DNA of 32,892 nucleotides from Gammaproteobacteria bacterium (GCA_013151745.1 JAADHS010000047.1:1-32892); one strand, 5' to 3'. Counted from the first letter of the stretch, positions 9,035-19,905 are shown. Program-made: numbers and translations. Notes: generated by a model from the sequence alone, not told the origin.

Positions 9035-9613
9035 ATGACCATGGCTGATCAGCCGAAATCAGATGATTCAGACGAAGCTTCAGATGATACCAAAGTAAAA
9101 AAAGACAAATCAGGCATGATTAAAATTGCTTTGATTGCACTGGGTATTGTTGCCATTATCGCGACCAATATTAGCATTACGCTGATGCTCATCCAAAAAG
9201 ATCCGGTCGGGGAAGAGGTCAGTACGAAATCTACTTCAGGTGAGCATGGTGATGAGCATGCCACAGCAGGCGAACCTCAGAATGGGGAACCGCAGCTTGC
9301 TCTTTATCAAAAACTAGAACCGACCTTTGTCGTGAATTTTCAGGCAGAAGAAGCGCTTCGTTTTTTGCAAGTGACTGTAGAGCTCATGGCAAGAGACGAA
9401 AAAGTCATTGCTGCTGTTGAGCAACATATGCCAATCATACGTAACAATCTCATTATTTTATTTAGTAGCCAGGATTTCACGACGATCAGTACTCGAGTGG
9501 GTAAAGAGAGAATTCGTGCTCAAGTCCTTTCTGAAATACAGAAAATACTGAAAGAAAAAACGGGGCAACCCGGCGTCGAAGAAGTGTATTTCACCAGCTT
9601 TGTGATGCAATAA
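9035..9613 (+). CDS. fliL: Flagellar basal body-associated protein FliL
   Basis: Acidic N-terminus, single TM, LYQKLEPTFVVNF, C-terminal domain; ATG 9035 (or 9041) preceded by gggaaggg. The track's TTG start at 8996 lies inside the putative -12 element. Confidence 0.92.
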   Translation: MTMADQPKSDDSDEASDDTKVKKDKSGMIKIALIALGIVAIIATNISITLMLIQKDPVGEEVSTKSTSGEHGDEHATAGEPQNGEPQLALYQKLEPTFVVNFQAEEALRFLQVTVELMARDEKVIAAVEQHMPIIRNNLIILFSSQDFTTISTRVGKERIRAQVLSEIQKILKEKTGQPGVEEVYFTSFVMQ

Positions 9614-9615
9614 CA

Positions 9616-10596
9616 ATGTCTATTAACGATCTCTTATCCCAGGATGAAATTGATGCGCTATTACATGGTGTAGGCAGTGGCGACGTTGAAACGGACGGTG
9701 AAGATGACTTAGACGATGGATCGGCTCGTAATTATGATTTTACTAGCCAGGATAGAATTGTACGGGGTCGTTTACCGACTCTGGAAATGATCAATGAGCG
9801 TTTTGCCCGGTTATTTCGCATTAGCCTGTTTAATATTTTAAGGCGATCTCCTGAAATTTCAGTAGGCGGGGTTCAGGTGCTCAAATTTTCTGAATATGTG
9901 CATAGCCTGTTTGTTCCTACCAGTCTTAATTTAATCAAAATGCCACCTCTACGAGGAACGGGGTTATTTGTATTTGATCCCAAGCTGGTTTTTACTATTG
10001 TGGATAACTTTTTCGGTGGCGATGGGCGCTTTCATACCAAGATAGAAGGTCGAGAATTTACACCGACTGAACTCCGTGTAATTCAAATTATGCTGAATCT
10101 GTGTTTTGAAAATTTTAAAGAAGCCTGGGCACCTGTTTATAAAGTGGATTTTGAGTTTCAAAATTCAGAAGTGAACCCTCAGTTTGCCAATATAGTCAGT
10201 CCTACAGAAGTGGTGGTCGTCACCACATTACATATTGAGCTGGAAGGGGGAGGCGGAGATATGCATGTCACTTTACCCTATTCAATGCTAGAGCCTATTC
10301 GTGATTTGTTGGATACCGGCTTGCAAAGTGATCGAGATGATACGGATGATCGCTGGATAGATGCTTTGCGGGATCAGTTACATACTTCAGAAGTTGAAGT
10401 GGGGACTGTTTTAACTGAGACGCAAATTACTTTGGATGATTTACGTAATATTAAACCGGGTGATGTAATCCCTATTGATATGCCAGAAGAGGTGATTTTA
10501 GAGACGGATGGTGTGCCTATATTTAAAGGTAAATTAGGTGTTACTAACGGAAATTTTGCAATAAAAATAGCCAATCGTTACAACAGCAATAATTAA
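9616..10596 (+). CDS. fliM: Flagellar motor switch protein FliM
   Basis: LLSQDEIDALLHGV N-terminus, RIVRGRLPTLEMINERFARLFR. Confidence 0.97.
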   Translation: MSINDLLSQDEIDALLHGVGSGDVETDGEDDLDDGSARNYDFTSQDRIVRGRLPTLEMINERFARLFRISLFNILRRSPEISVGGVQVLKFSEYVHSLFVPTSLNLIKMPPLRGTGLFVFDPKLVFTIVDNFFGGDGRFHTKIEGREFTPTELRVIQIMLNLCFENFKEAWAPVYKVDFEFQNSEVNPQFANIVSPTEVVVVTTLHIELEGGGGDMHVTLPYSMLEPIRDLLDTGLQSDRDDTDDRWIDALRDQLHTSEVEVGTVLTETQITLDDLRNIKPGDVIPIDMPEEVILETDGVPIFKGKLGVTNGNFAIKIANRYNSNN

Positions 10597-10606
10597 GGAG
10601 AGTGCT

Positions 10607-11014
10607 ATGAGTGATGAGAATGATGGCGGCGATGATGATTGGGCCGCAGCTCTGGCAGAACAAGCGGAGTCAGAAGCTCAACAAGTCACGGCGGATTTGC
10701 CCAAGGCTGAATTTGAAGAATTAGGCGCAGGTGTCACGGTACCAGGAGATGAAAATGCTAACCTGGAAGTCATATTGGATATTCCGGTCACCATTTCTAT
10801 GGAAGTAGGTAGAACAAAAATCAGCATAAGAAATTTATTACAGTTGAATCAAGGATCTGTTGTTGAGCTGGATCGTTTGGCAGGTGAACCTTTAGATGTG
10901 ACGGTCAATGGTACTTTGGTTGCGCATGGCGAAGTGGTGGTGGTGAATGAAAAATATGGTATTCGTTTAACTGACGTGGTGAGTGCGTCTGAGCGAGTGA
11001 AAAAACTAGGTTAA
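10607..11014 (+). CDS. fliN: Flagellar motor switch protein FliN
   Basis: ILDIPVTISMEVGRTKISIRNLLQLNQGSVVELDRLAGEPLDVTVNGTLVAHGEVVVVNEKYGIRLTDVVS. Confidence 0.97.
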   Translation: MSDENDGGDDDWAAALAEQAESEAQQVTADLPKAEFEELGAGVTVPGDENANLEVILDIPVTISMEVGRTKISIRNLLQLNQGSVVELDRLAGEPLDVTVNGTLVAHGEVVVVNEKYGIRLTDVVSASERVKKLG

Positions 11015-11019
11015 TCATC

Positions 11020-11484
11020 ATGAATAAGATAATAATGCTGAATATAAAAAAAATATTTTTTTTTCTGAGCATCGTGGTGTGTTGCACTGTCAGTGCTGGA
11101 GAAGAAGCGAATACCGATGTTACGTCGAAAGCAATAACCAGCACAGATTCAATTGCTAACCTGTTACAACTCAGTATTGGCCTGGGCATCGTTCTTGTTG
11201 CTATTTTTGCTTTGGCCTGGTTCGTTAAACGGGTGGCTAAGGTGGATACGGCAATAGGGGGGGCATTTAAAGTGATTGCTGTTTTATCAGTAGGCCAACG
11301 TGAACGAATTGTCTTGGTTCAGGTTGGTGAGCATCAAATAGTATTGGGTGTGGCTCCGGGGCATGTCAGAAAAATACATCTTCTGGATGAGTCCATACAA
11401 GACCCAAACCAAAATCAAAAGCCGTTATCCGGATCATTTTCGGCACGGCTGCAAGCGGCGCTAAATCAGAGGTTTTCTTCGTGA
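11020..11484 (+). CDS. fliO: Flagellar biosynthetic protein FliO
   Basis: Signal/TM segment, [29 protein letters not shown], position between fliN and fliP. Confidence 0.92.
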   Translation: MNKIIMLNIKKIFFFLSIVVCCTVSAGEEANTDVTSKAITSTDSIANLLQLSIGLGIVLVAIFALAWFVKRVAKVDTAIGGAFKVIAVLSVGQRERIVLVQVGEHQIVLGVAPGHVRKIHLLDESIQDPNQNQKPLSGSFSARLQAALNQRFSS

Positions 11485-12227
11485 AACGATGTATTACGAT
11501 TGCAGTCTCGATACTCTTTATATTCTTTCCACTGGTCTCTTTGGCCGAGCCAGGATTAGAGGCGATAACCGTTTCGACGGGTGCCGATGGTGCTCAAACT
11601 TATACACTCAGTTTACAAGTCTTGTTGTTAATGACATTGTTGTCCGTCTTGCCTGCAGGATTACTGATGATGACCTCTTTTACACGCATCATTATTGTGC
11701 TGGCAATACTGCGTCAAGCTTTGGGAACGATGCAAACACCAAACAATCAAATTTTGATTGGCTTAGCTTTATTTCTGACGTTTTTCATCATGGCTCCGGT
11801 ATTTGATGATGTTTATAAAAATGCGGTGACGCCGTATTTGAATGAGGAAATTAAAGCACCTGAAGCTTTTGAAAAGGCAACGGATCCTTTTAAACAGTTT
11901 ATGTTAGCGCAAACCAGAGAAAGCGATCTTGAGCTGTTTGCCACTATTTCGCAAGCTGAAGAGTTTGAATCTATTGATGATGTGCCTTTATCTTTATTGG
12001 TTCCTGCTTATGTCACAAGTGAGTTGAAAACAGCATTTCAGATCGGATTTCTTATCTTTATTCCTTTTTTGATTATCGATTTAGTTGTCGCCAGTGTCTT
12101 AATGGCGATGGGCATGATGATGTTATCGCCTATGATTATTTCATTGCCGTTTAAAATTATGCTGTTTGTACTAGTCGATGGCTGGGCGATGATTATTGGT
12201 ACCTTGGCATCCAGTTTTTATCGTTAA
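11481..12227 (+). CDS. fliP: Flagellar export protein FliP
   Basis: GTG start overlapping fli[56 protein letters not shown]. Confidence 0.97.
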   Translation: MKRCITIAVSILFIFFPLVSLAEPGLEAITVSTGADGAQTYTLSLQVLLLMTLLSVLPAGLLMMTSFTRIIIVLAILRQALGTMQTPNNQILIGLALFLTFFIMAPVFDDVYKNAVTPYLNEEIKAPEAFEKATDPFKQFMLAQTRESDLELFATISQAEEFESIDDVPLSLLVPAYVTSELKTAFQIGFLIFIPFLIIDLVVASVLMAMGMMMLSPMIISLPFKIMLFVLVDGWAMIIGTLASSFYR

Positions 12228-12263
12228 ATTAAATTTTCAGATTTATTGTTGAGGTAGAGAGCC

Positions 12264-12533
12264 ATGACACCAGAGACGATCGTAAGTATTGGGCAAAATG
12301 CGCTCTATGTCACCATGTTGGTATTGGCAGTATTGTTATTGCCGGCATTGGTTGTGGGTTTGTTAGTGAGTATGTTTCAAGCGGCAACACAAATCAATGA
12401 AATGACGCTGAGTTTTATTCCAAAATTAATGGTCACTTTTTTAGCCTTGGTCATCGGTGGTTCCTGGATATTAGAACAATTACTGGGCTTTATGCGGGAG
12501 ATGTTTCAAAATGTCCCGCATTTTATTGGTTAG
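12264..12533 (+). CDS. fliQ: Flagellar export protein FliQ
   Basis: 89 aa, two TM, LLVSMFQAATQINEMTLSFIPKL. Confidence 0.97.
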   Translation: MTPETIVSIGQNALYVTMLVLAVLLLPALVVGLLVSMFQAATQINEMTLSFIPKLMVTFLALVIGGSWILEQLLGFMREMFQNVPHFIG

Positions 12534-12540
12534 TTAGACT

Positions 12541-13314
12541 ATGCATTTCACTATGGTAGAAATAAGTGGTTGGGTTGGCAGTTTTATGTGGCCCTTATTA
12601 CGCATCGGTGGATTGGTTATGGCGCTTCCGGCTTTTTCAGCACGCAATGTACCGATGCAGATCAAATTGATTTTTGCACTGGTTTTAACCCTGGTTATTA
12701 TGCCAATCGTACCGGATGTTCCTGACATTAACCCGCTCAGTGGTGAAGGCTTGCTCATTGTGATTAACCAAATATTGATTGGTGTCAGCATGGGTTTCAC
12801 TTTGCGTATCGTTTTTTCAGCCTTGATTACGGCAGGGCAAATGATTGCACTGGGTATGGGGTTGGGTTTTGCTTCTATGGTGGATCCGACCAATGGCGTA
12901 CAAGTTCCCGTTGTGAGTATGTTTTACAGTATTATCGGGGTGTTATTATTTTTTGCCGTCAATGGTCATTTGGTTGCGATACAAGTTGTTGCGGATAGTT
13001 TTATCTCGATGCCAATCGCTCCCAGCGGAATTCCAGTGGGGGGGTACATGGATCTAGTGCTTTGGGGTACCTGGATATTTGCAGGTGCCGTATTGATTTC
13101 TTTACCTGCCATTACGGCAATATTAGTCGTCAATATTGCCTTTGGTGTCATGACTCGTGCCTCCCCTCAGCTTAATATTTTTGCCGTCGGTTTTCCCGTT
13201 ATTATGACGGTCGGTTTTGCCTTTATGATGTTTTCTTTAGGTCATGTGGAAACCCATTTTGTTCGTTTAACCAACGAAGGATTGACGCTTATGCGCCAGC
13301 TCGTCAATCTATAG
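12541..13314 (+). CDS. fliR: Flagellar export protein FliR
   Basis: 257 aa membrane protein, LRIGGLVMALPAFSARNVPMQIKLIFAL, GLGFASMVDPTNGVQVPVVSMFY. Confidence 0.96.
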   Translation: MHFTMVEISGWVGSFMWPLLRIGGLVMALPAFSARNVPMQIKLIFALVLTLVIMPIVPDVPDINPLSGEGLLIVINQILIGVSMGFTLRIVFSALITAGQMIALGMGLGFASMVDPTNGVQVPVVSMFYSIIGVLLFFAVNGHLVAIQVVADSFISMPIAPSGIPVGGYMDLVLWGTWIFAGAVLISLPAITAILVVNIAFGVMTRASPQLNIFAVGFPVIMTVGFAFMMFSLGHVETHFVRLTNEGLTLMRQLVNL

Positions 13315-13431
13315 ACACTCTTTATTTCCTTTCTTCTTTATTTTCTTTTTAGATATTTTCAATATTAACGAATATAACGTGTTATAGGCGAAATTCGTCT
13401 TGTTTTCGGTATAATTTTTTAATTATATAGC

Positions 13432-13447
13432 TGGCAATAATATTGCA
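13432..13447 (+). promoter_or_regulatory. Candidate sigma-54 promoter upstream of flhB
   Basis: TGGCAATAATATTGCA; TGGCA at -24 and TTGCA at -12 with GG-N10-GC spacing, in the 200-nt fliR-flhB gap. Confidence 0.75.
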
Positions 13448-13515
13448 ATGAACGTCAATAAATCACAAAAAAATTTTAAAAGTATAGAAAGTTTTATTTT
13501 AAATGTTGAGAAATT

Positions 13516-14646
13516 ATGGCAAAAGATGATGGTCAAGAACGCACCGAAGAGGCGACCCCGAAACGCGAGCGGGAAGCTCGGGAAAAAGGACAAGTAGCGC
13601 GTTCCAGAGAACTGAATAATGTAGTGATGTTAATCGGATCTGCCGCCGCTTTTATGCTCATGGGCAATTCAATGATGGCGAGCTTTGAGGAAATAATGGA
13701 TTTTAGTTTCCAGGTATCACGAGAGCAAGTTTTTGATGAAAAACAAATGGTCTCGAGATTGCGTACTCTCGTTGAGGCTGCATTGTTAATGTTGGCGCCC
13801 TTTATGGGTTTAAGTATATTAATTGCACTTGTTGCGCCTGCTTTAATTGGGGGTTGGTCATTCAGCACTAAAGCAGTTGGGTTTAAGTGGGAAAAAATGG
13901 ATCCTATTAAAGGATTGAAACGTATTCTGGGTCCTCAGGGGTTTATGGAATTATTTAAAGCCTTTGCCAAATTTATGGTGGTGCTCTCTGCAGCAGTATT
14001 GTTGTTGTGGATTTATACGGATGAATTTTTAGGTCTAGGCAGGCAAGCGCTTAAGCCCGCACTGGCACAAGCAGGAGAGTTGCTTTTATGGTGTTTTATG
14101 CTGGCCAGTTCGGCTTTGATTGTTATTGCGCTTGTTGATATTCCATTTCAGATATGGAATCACAAAAAACAATTAAAAATGACTTTCCAGGAAATAAAAG
14201 ATGAATTCAAGGAAACGGAAGGCAAGCCAGAAGTAAAAAGAAAAATAAGAGAAGTTCAATTGGAAATGTCCCGGCGTCGAATGATGAGCGATGTTCCTCA
14301 AGCCGATGTGATTGTAACTAATCCAACCCACTTTTCGGTTGCGTTACGCTACGACCCCAAAACGATGCCGGCCCCCGTGATGTTAGCTAAGGGGGCAGAT
14401 CTCATTGCCTTCGAAATCAGACGTGTGGCGACCGATTCAAAAGTGCCTATTTTAGAGTCCCCCGCGCTTTCTCGAGCCATATTTTATTCAACGGAAATAG
14501 GGGATGAAGTGCCTGAAGGCTTATACAAAGCGGTTGCGCTTGTTTTAGCTCATGTTTATGGATTGAAGAAAAAACGCCGACGTTATTCAGCAAAACCCAT
14601 TGCAATGTCGAATGTCCCTATTCCTGACGCGTACCGTAGAGACTAA
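13516..14646 (+). CDS. flhB: Flagellar export switch protein FlhB
   Basis: GQERTEEATPKREREAREKGQVARSRELN; autocleavage NPTH (VTNPTHFSVALRYD). Confidence 0.97.
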   Translation: MAKDDGQERTEEATPKREREAREKGQVARSRELNNVVMLIGSAAAFMLMGNSMMASFEEIMDFSFQVSREQVFDEKQMVSRLRTLVEAALLMLAPFMGLSILIALVAPALIGGWSFSTKAVGFKWEKMDPIKGLKRILGPQGFMELFKAFAKFMVVLSAAVLLLWIYTDEFLGLGRQALKPALAQAGELLLWCFMLASSALIVIALVDIPFQIWNHKKQLKMTFQEIKDEFKETEGKPEVKRKIREVQLEMSRRRMMSDVPQADVIVTNPTHFSVALRYDPKTMPAPVMLAKGADLIAFEIRRVATDSKVPILESPALSRAIFYSTEIGDEVPEGLYKAVALVLAHVYGLKKKRRRYSAKPIAMSNVPIPDAYRRD

Positions 14647-14824
14647 GGAATGGAAATTGAATAACGTTTACAAGTGGTGCTCTGATTTAGTCCATCTTCG
14701 TTCGTTCTGATTAACTGCAGTAATGTAGGTAAGGGGCGTGAGCTGAGATGCTGATTGTAAAAGTTATTGTGTTTCATTCCTAAGAGACTGTAAATAAAAC
14801 ATAGTCATAGAGGTTTTTTTAATA

Positions 14825-16954
14825 ATGGAAAATATACTGACTGGCCTAGGTCGAATCGGTCGAAGTGGCTTAGGTGTTCCGATATTATTGATTGCTTTGC
14901 TGTCGATGATGGTTTTACCCATGCCACCGGTGTTGTTGGATTTATTTTTTACCTTCAATATTACTTTGTCTTTAGTGGTTATTCTGGCCGGTGTTTATGC
15001 GAAAAAACCCTTAGATTTTGCTGTTTTTCCTACTATTTTATTATTGGCAACGCTCATTCGCTTGGCATTGAATGTGGCATCAACCCGGGTGGTGTTGCTC
15101 GATGGTCATACGGGTACCGGGGCGGCAGGCAATGTGATTGAGTCTTTCGGTAACTTTGTTGCGGGTGGTAATTATACCGTAGGTTTGGTTGTTTTTATTG
15201 TTTTAGTAATTATTAATTTCATTGTTGTGACCAAAGGTGCGGGTCGTATTTCTGAGGTCAGCGCCCGTTTCACTTTGGATGCTATGCCAGGTAAACAAAT
15301 GGCCATCGATGCGGATTTTAATGCCGGGTTATTAACCCAGGAAGAAGCAAAAGAACGTCGCGAAGAGATTGTCAGAGAAGCCGATTTTTATGGTTCCATG
15401 GATGGTGCCAGTAAGTTCGTTCGGGGAGATGCCATTGCCGGGATTTTAATTTTAGTTATTAATATTGTAGGGGGGTTAATTATTGGCGTCGCTCAACATG
15501 ATATGGCTTTTAGTGATGCGATGCACAATTATACCCTGTTAACGATAGGCGATGGTTTGGTTGCTCAGATTCCTTCATTGGTTTTATCTACTGCCGCAGC
15601 ATTAATGGTGACTCGTGTTTCTTCATCTCAGGATATGGGGGCGCAAATACTGAGTCAATTGTTCAGTGACCCTCGAAGTTTGTTAATCCCGGGGGCGGTA
15701 TTAGGCGCCCTTGGTCTTATACCCGGTATGCCGAATATGGCATTTCTTGGTTTGGCTGCATTATGTGGATTGGGTGCCTATTATATCAGCAAAAATAAAC
15801 CGGCTATGTCTAGAGAAACAATCGCGGCGCCCAGCGTTCAGTCTGGTACCCAGGAATTAATACCTGCCGACGGAGAAAATACCGCAGGCAGAGCTTTAAT
15901 TGAGTCGCAAGAACCTAAAGAATTGAGTTGGGATGATGTGGTTCCCGTCGATATTATCGGTTTGGAAGTGGGTTACAAGTTGATCCCCCTGGTGGATAAA
16001 AAACAAGGGGGGCAGTTAATGCATAGAATAAAGGGAGTAAGGAAAAAGCTGACTCAAGAATTGGGTTTTCTTATTCCTTCTGTTCACATTAGAGATAACC
16101 TGGAGTTATCGCCGAGTAGTTATCGCATCTCGGTGATGGGGGTTATTATGGGTGAAGTCCAGATCCATGTTGATCGTGATATGGCAATCAATCCCGGTCA
16201 GGTTTTTGGAACGATAGAGGGTATTCCTGGAAAAGATCCCGCCTTTGGCCTGGATGCCGTATGGATTGATCCCGCACAAAAAGATCAAGCGCAAACCTTG
16301 GGCTATACTGTAGTTGATGCGAGTACTGTTGTTGCTACACACGTCAGTGATATTTTGCAGAAGCAGGCCGCTCAGCTACTGGGTAGAGAGGAGGTTCAAT
16401 TATTACTGGATAATCTCTCCAAAACCATGCCCAAACTGGTGGAAGAGTTGCCGGATATTATTCCTCCTACGATTATTCTTCGTGTATTGCAAAATCTGCT
16501 GAATGAAAATATACCGATACGTGATATGCGCAGCATCGCCGAAACATTGGCGGAACAAGGTGCGAAGGGTCAAGACCCCGCCATCTTGACCGCTGCGGTT
16601 CGGGTTGCACTTGGTCGCATGATCGTGCAAAAGATCAATGGAATAGAGCAAGAACTACCCGTTATCGTCCTGGACCCTGAGCTGGAGCACATATTGCATG
16701 ACGCCATACAAACAGGAGGAGAATCAGGCGCTGGGTTAGAACCCGGTTTGGCTGAAAAATTACAAACCTCTTTGATGGAATGTACACAACGGCAAGAAGC
16801 GGAAGGAAAGTCAGCGGTGCTTTTGGTCTCTGCACCTTTGAGACCCATGTTAGCGCGGTTTGTGCGCTTTGCAATACAGACATTAAGCGTCTTGTCCTAC
16901 AATGAAATACCCGATGACAAAACAGTTAAAGTGGTGGCGAGTGTAGGTAAATAG
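14825..16954 (+). CDS. flhA: Flagellar export gate protein FlhA
   Basis: 709 aa FHIPEP-family; RISEVSARFTLDAMPGKQMAIDADFNAGLL. Confidence 0.97.
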   Translation: MENILTGLGRIGRSGLGVPILLIALLSMMVLPMPPVLLDLFFTFNITLSLVVILAGVYAKKPLDFAVFPTILLLATLIRLALNVASTRVVLLDGHTGTGAAGNVIESFGNFVAGGNYTVGLVVFIVLVIINFIVVTKGAGRISEVSARFTLDAMPGKQMAIDADFNAGLLTQEEAKERREEIVREADFYGSMDGASKFVRGDAIAGILILVINIVGGLIIGVAQHDMAFSDAMHNYTLLTIGDGLVAQIPSLVLSTAAALMVTRVSSSQDMGAQILSQLFSDPRSLLIPGAVLGALGLIPGMPNMAFLGLAALCGLGAYYISKNKPAMSRETIAAPSVQSGTQELIPADGENTAGRALIESQEPKELSWDDVVPVDIIGLEVGYKLIPLVDKKQGGQLMHRIKGVRKKLTQELGFLIPSVHIRDNLELSPSSYRISVMGVIMGEVQIHVDRDMAINPGQVFGTIEGIPGKDPAFGLDAVWIDPAQKDQAQTLGYTVVDASTVVATHVSDILQKQAAQLLGREEVQLLLDNLSKTMPKLVEELPDIIPPTIILRVLQNLLNENIPIRDMRSIAETLAEQGAKGQDPAILTAAVRVALGRMIVQKINGIEQELPVIVLDPELEHILHDAIQTGGESGAGLEPGLAEKLQTSLMECTQRQEAEGKSAVLLVSAPLRPMLARFVRFAIQTLSVLSYNEIPDDKTVKVVASVGK

Positions 16955-16994
16955 TCAGCAAGATTCTATTAGGTTTTGATGTAGGATAAAGCGT

Positions 16995-18290
16995 GTGAAG
17001 ATAAAACGATTTTTTGCCCCTGATATTCGTCAAGCTATTAAGTTGGTAAGAGAAGAGCTTGGGCCAGAGGCGATCATACTTTCTAATCGGCAGGTTGATG
17101 GTGGAATAGAAATTGTTTCAGCCATTGATTATGACGAATCTATTTTTAATAATAACAACCCACGTTCAGGTACGAACCCTGATCAAGAAAAAATCAGGAC
17201 GAGCTCTGAGGGGAGATCAAGCAGAGCGTCATCAAACAGGGCATCATCAAAATCGACGCCGCCAAACCGCGAACCCTCTAATTGGGCATCATCAAATGAG
17301 CTACCAAAAAATGAACGACGGAATAACATTTCATCTAGAAAAATGGACTCCGAAGTTTCTCGTGAACCTGGCTTGGTCGAAGTTAAAAATGAGCTGAAAA
17401 GTCTCAGAACCTTGCTGGAAAATCAACTTTCTGGTTTTGCCTGGAACGAAATGCAAAGAAAAAGCCCCATGCATACTGAATTACTCAAGCGTATGACCCG
17501 TATGGGTTTGAGTGCCTCGCTTTGTCAAGATATAGCTAATAGTATTTCACCGGGTGATGAGCTTTCGCATCTTTGGTATCAAGTTCAAGGTTTACTTGCC
17601 GAAAAAATTCCTAATACCAATGACGACATATTGAATGATGGCGGCGTGATTGCTCTTGTGGGTTCAACCGGAGTAGGAAAAACTACGACCGTTGCAAAAC
17701 TTGCTGCTCGGTATGCTTTAAGACATGGTTCCAGACATGTGGCACTCATTACTTTAGATAATTATAGAATTGGTGCCGTTGAGCAGCTTCGAGCCTATGG
17801 AAGAATACTGGATATACCCGTTAGAGTCGCGGCGAAGGGAGATGATTTAAGTCAATTGGTGGAAGATTTTTACGATAGACGGTTGGTTATCATCGATACG
17901 GCCGGCATGAGTCAGAGGGATGGTCAGCTTGAGCAGCAGTTAGATATATTGCGGCGAGACAGAAGCTGGTTGAAAAGCTATTTAGTGCTGTCGACGACCA
18001 CTCGATTATCCTCAATGGAAGAGGTTGTCAGTGTTTACAAACAAGCCGATTTAGCGGGCTGTATTTTAACAAAATTGGATGAAACAACGTCACTGGGCAG
18101 TGCATTGAGTACTGTCATTCATCACCAGTTACCGGTTGCCTATGTTTGTAATGGGCAACGTGTCCCTGAAGATATGGAAACGGCTCGATCTGATGCTCTG
18201 GTTAGAAAAACCGTTTCCATAATGGAAGAAAACGAAGGCCTCCTTGAGGGAGAGTCATTAGCTTATAACATAGGAGGGGCAGTCAGTTGA
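16995..18290 (+). CDS. flhF: Flagellar SRP-like GTPase FlhF
   Basis: MKIKRFFAPDIRQAIKLVREELGPEAIILSNRQVDGGIEIVSA; GSTGVGKTTTVAKLAARYA; DTAGMSQRD; GTG start. Confidence 0.97.
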   Translation: MKIKRFFAPDIRQAIKLVREELGPEAIILSNRQVDGGIEIVSAIDYDESIFNNNNPRSGTNPDQEKIRTSSEGRSSRASSNRASSKSTPPNREPSNWASSNELPKNERRNNISSRKMDSEVSREPGLVEVKNELKSLRTLLENQLSGFAWNEMQRKSPMHTELLKRMTRMGLSASLCQDIANSISPGDELSHLWYQVQGLLAEKIPNTNDDILNDGGVIALVGSTGVGKTTTVAKLAARYALRHGSRHVALITLDNYRIGAVEQLRAYGRILDIPVRVAAKGDDLSQLVEDFYDRRLVIIDTAGMSQRDGQLEQQLDILRRDRSWLKSYLVLSTTTRLSSMEEVVSVYKQADLAGCILTKLDETTSLGSALSTVIHHQLPVAYVCNGQRVPEDMETARSDALVRKTVSIMEENEGLLEGESLAYNIGGAVS

Positions 18291-19177
18291 CGTTTATATC
18301 TGACGCACAAAATGATCAAGCGTCCGGGTTACGGCGCATCGTCCAACGTCGTCCAGTTAGTGTTATTGCGATTACAGGTGGTAAGGGAGGCGTGGGTAAA
18401 ACAAACGTTTCCGTTAACTTAAGTGTCGCAATGGCAGCCGCAGGTAAAAAAGTTATTTTGCTTGATGCGGATCTGGCGTTAGCCAACGTTGATGTTTTGT
18501 TGGGTTTGAGAGCGCACTATAATCTGTCACATGTGCTGTCTGGAGAGCGTCTGTTAGAGGAAGTTATTATAGATGGGCCAGCGGGGATGCGTATTGTTCC
18601 TGCCTCTTCAGGTAACAAAGACATGTCGGAATTAAGTACTGCCGAGCATGCGGGGTTGATTCGCGCCTTCAGTGAGCTGGGGCAGGATATCGATGTACTC
18701 ATGATTGATACGGCAGCGGGTATTTCAAACTGTGTGACAGCTTATACTCGCGCAGCGCAAGAAGTCATCGTTGTCGTTTGTGATGAGCCGGCATCCATTA
18801 CTGATGCCTATGCATTAATTAAGGTTTTAAATCGTGATCATGGCGTATTTCGTTTTCGGATTTTGGCCAATATGGCACACAGTGTACAGGAGGGAAGGGA
18901 ATTGTTTAACAAGCTAATGAAAGTAACGGATCGATTTCTTGATGTCACTTTAGATTATATGGGGGTTGTGCCTTATGATGAATATTTACGCAAGTCGGTA
19001 CAAAAACAAAAATGTGTTGTTGAAGCTTACCCACGCAGCAAGGCTGCACTTGCATTCAAGAATTTGGCAAGCAAGGCCGATAACTGGCCTGTACCGAAAG
19101 TAGCCGGGGGGCATCTGGAATTTTTTGTCGAAAGATTGATACACGCTAACCACGACGGTAAGGTGATCACGCTATGA
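18287..19177 (+). CDS. flhG: MinD-like ATPase FlhG/FleN
   Basis: DQASGLRR N-terminal motif, GGKGGVGKTNVSVNLSVAMAAAGKKVILLDADLALANVD; TTG start overlapping flhF. Confidence 0.95.
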   Translation: MTFISDAQNDQASGLRRIVQRRPVSVIAITGGKGGVGKTNVSVNLSVAMAAAGKKVILLDADLALANVDVLLGLRAHYNLSHVLSGERLLEEVIIDGPAGMRIVPASSGNKDMSELSTAEHAGLIRAFSELGQDIDVLMIDTAAGISNCVTAYTRAAQEVIVVVCDEPASITDAYALIKVLNRDHGVFRFRILANMAHSVQEGRELFNKLMKVTDRFLDVTLDYMGVVPYDEYLRKSVQKQKCVVEAYPRSKAALAFKNLASKADNWPVPKVAGGHLEFFVERLIHANHDGKVITL

Positions 19178-19905
19178 ATGGACTCGCAATGTATATAAAC
19201 GTAACACTGGGCGATATAGATCAAATTGTAAATAAACATGCACCGTTGGTTAAACGTATTGCTTATCACCTGATGAGTCGGTTGCCACCGAGTGTGCAGG
19301 TTGATGATCTTATTCAGGCTGGCATGATTGGTTTGCTGGAAGCGTCCCGGAACTATGATGCCACTCAAGGTGCGAGTTTTGAAACCTATGCAGGCATCAG
19401 GGTACGAGGTGCGATGTTAGATGAAATTCGAAAAAATGATTGGGCACCTCGTTCTGTTCACCGTAAAGCGAGAAAGGTCGCTGAAGCGGTCAGAAAAATA
19501 GAAAATGAGCAAGGTCGTGATGCCAGAGATAGTGAAGTAGCTGAATTGTTGGATTTATCTTTAGAAGAATATCATCAAGTTTTACAGGATGCGAGTGGTT
19601 ATCTGGTGCTTAGTTTTGATGATATGGGTGTTGACGACGAAGCGTTGGCAACTCATGTTTCGGATCGTGCTCCTGGGCCCTTTGAAGGTTTACAAAGGGA
19701 AGATTTCAAAAAAAATCTTTCCGATTCTATTTCAGGGCTTCCAGAAAGAGAACGACTAGTGATGACATTGTATTACGATGAAGAATTAAATCTTAGAGAA
19801 ATTGGCGCAGTGATAGGAGTAAGTGAATCTCGAGTCAGTCAAATTCACAGTCAGGCTCTATTAAGATTACAGGCCAGGTTAGGGCACTGGATGGCTAGAT
19901 CATAG
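19174..19905 (+). CDS. fliA: Flagellar sigma factor FliA (sigma-28)
   Basis: [74 protein letters not shown]. Confidence 0.97.
   Translation: MNGLAMYINVTLGDIDQIVNKHAPLVKRIAYHLMSRLPPSVQVDDLIQAGMIGLLEASRNYDATQGASFETYAGIRVRGAMLDEIRKNDWAPRSVHRKARKVAEAVRKIENEQGRDARDSEVAELLDLSLEEYHQVLQDASGYLVLSFDDMGVDDEALATHVSDRAPGPFEGLQREDFKKNLSDSISGLPERERLVMTLYYDEELNLREIGAVIGVSESRVSQIHSQALLRLQARLGHWMARS

Noticed and set aside
14647-14824. Sigma-54 promoter in the flhB-flhA gap
   Set aside because: No TGG...TGC pair with GG-N10-GC spacing found on the plus strand.
16106-16883. Multiple minus-strand ORFs inside flhA
   Set aside because: Antisense shadows of a strongly supported coding gene; no recognisable motifs.
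17215-17310. gggcatcatcaaa direct repeats in flhF
   Set aside because: Low-complexity Ser/Asn linker between FlhF domains; linkers of this kind vary widely and need no special explanation.
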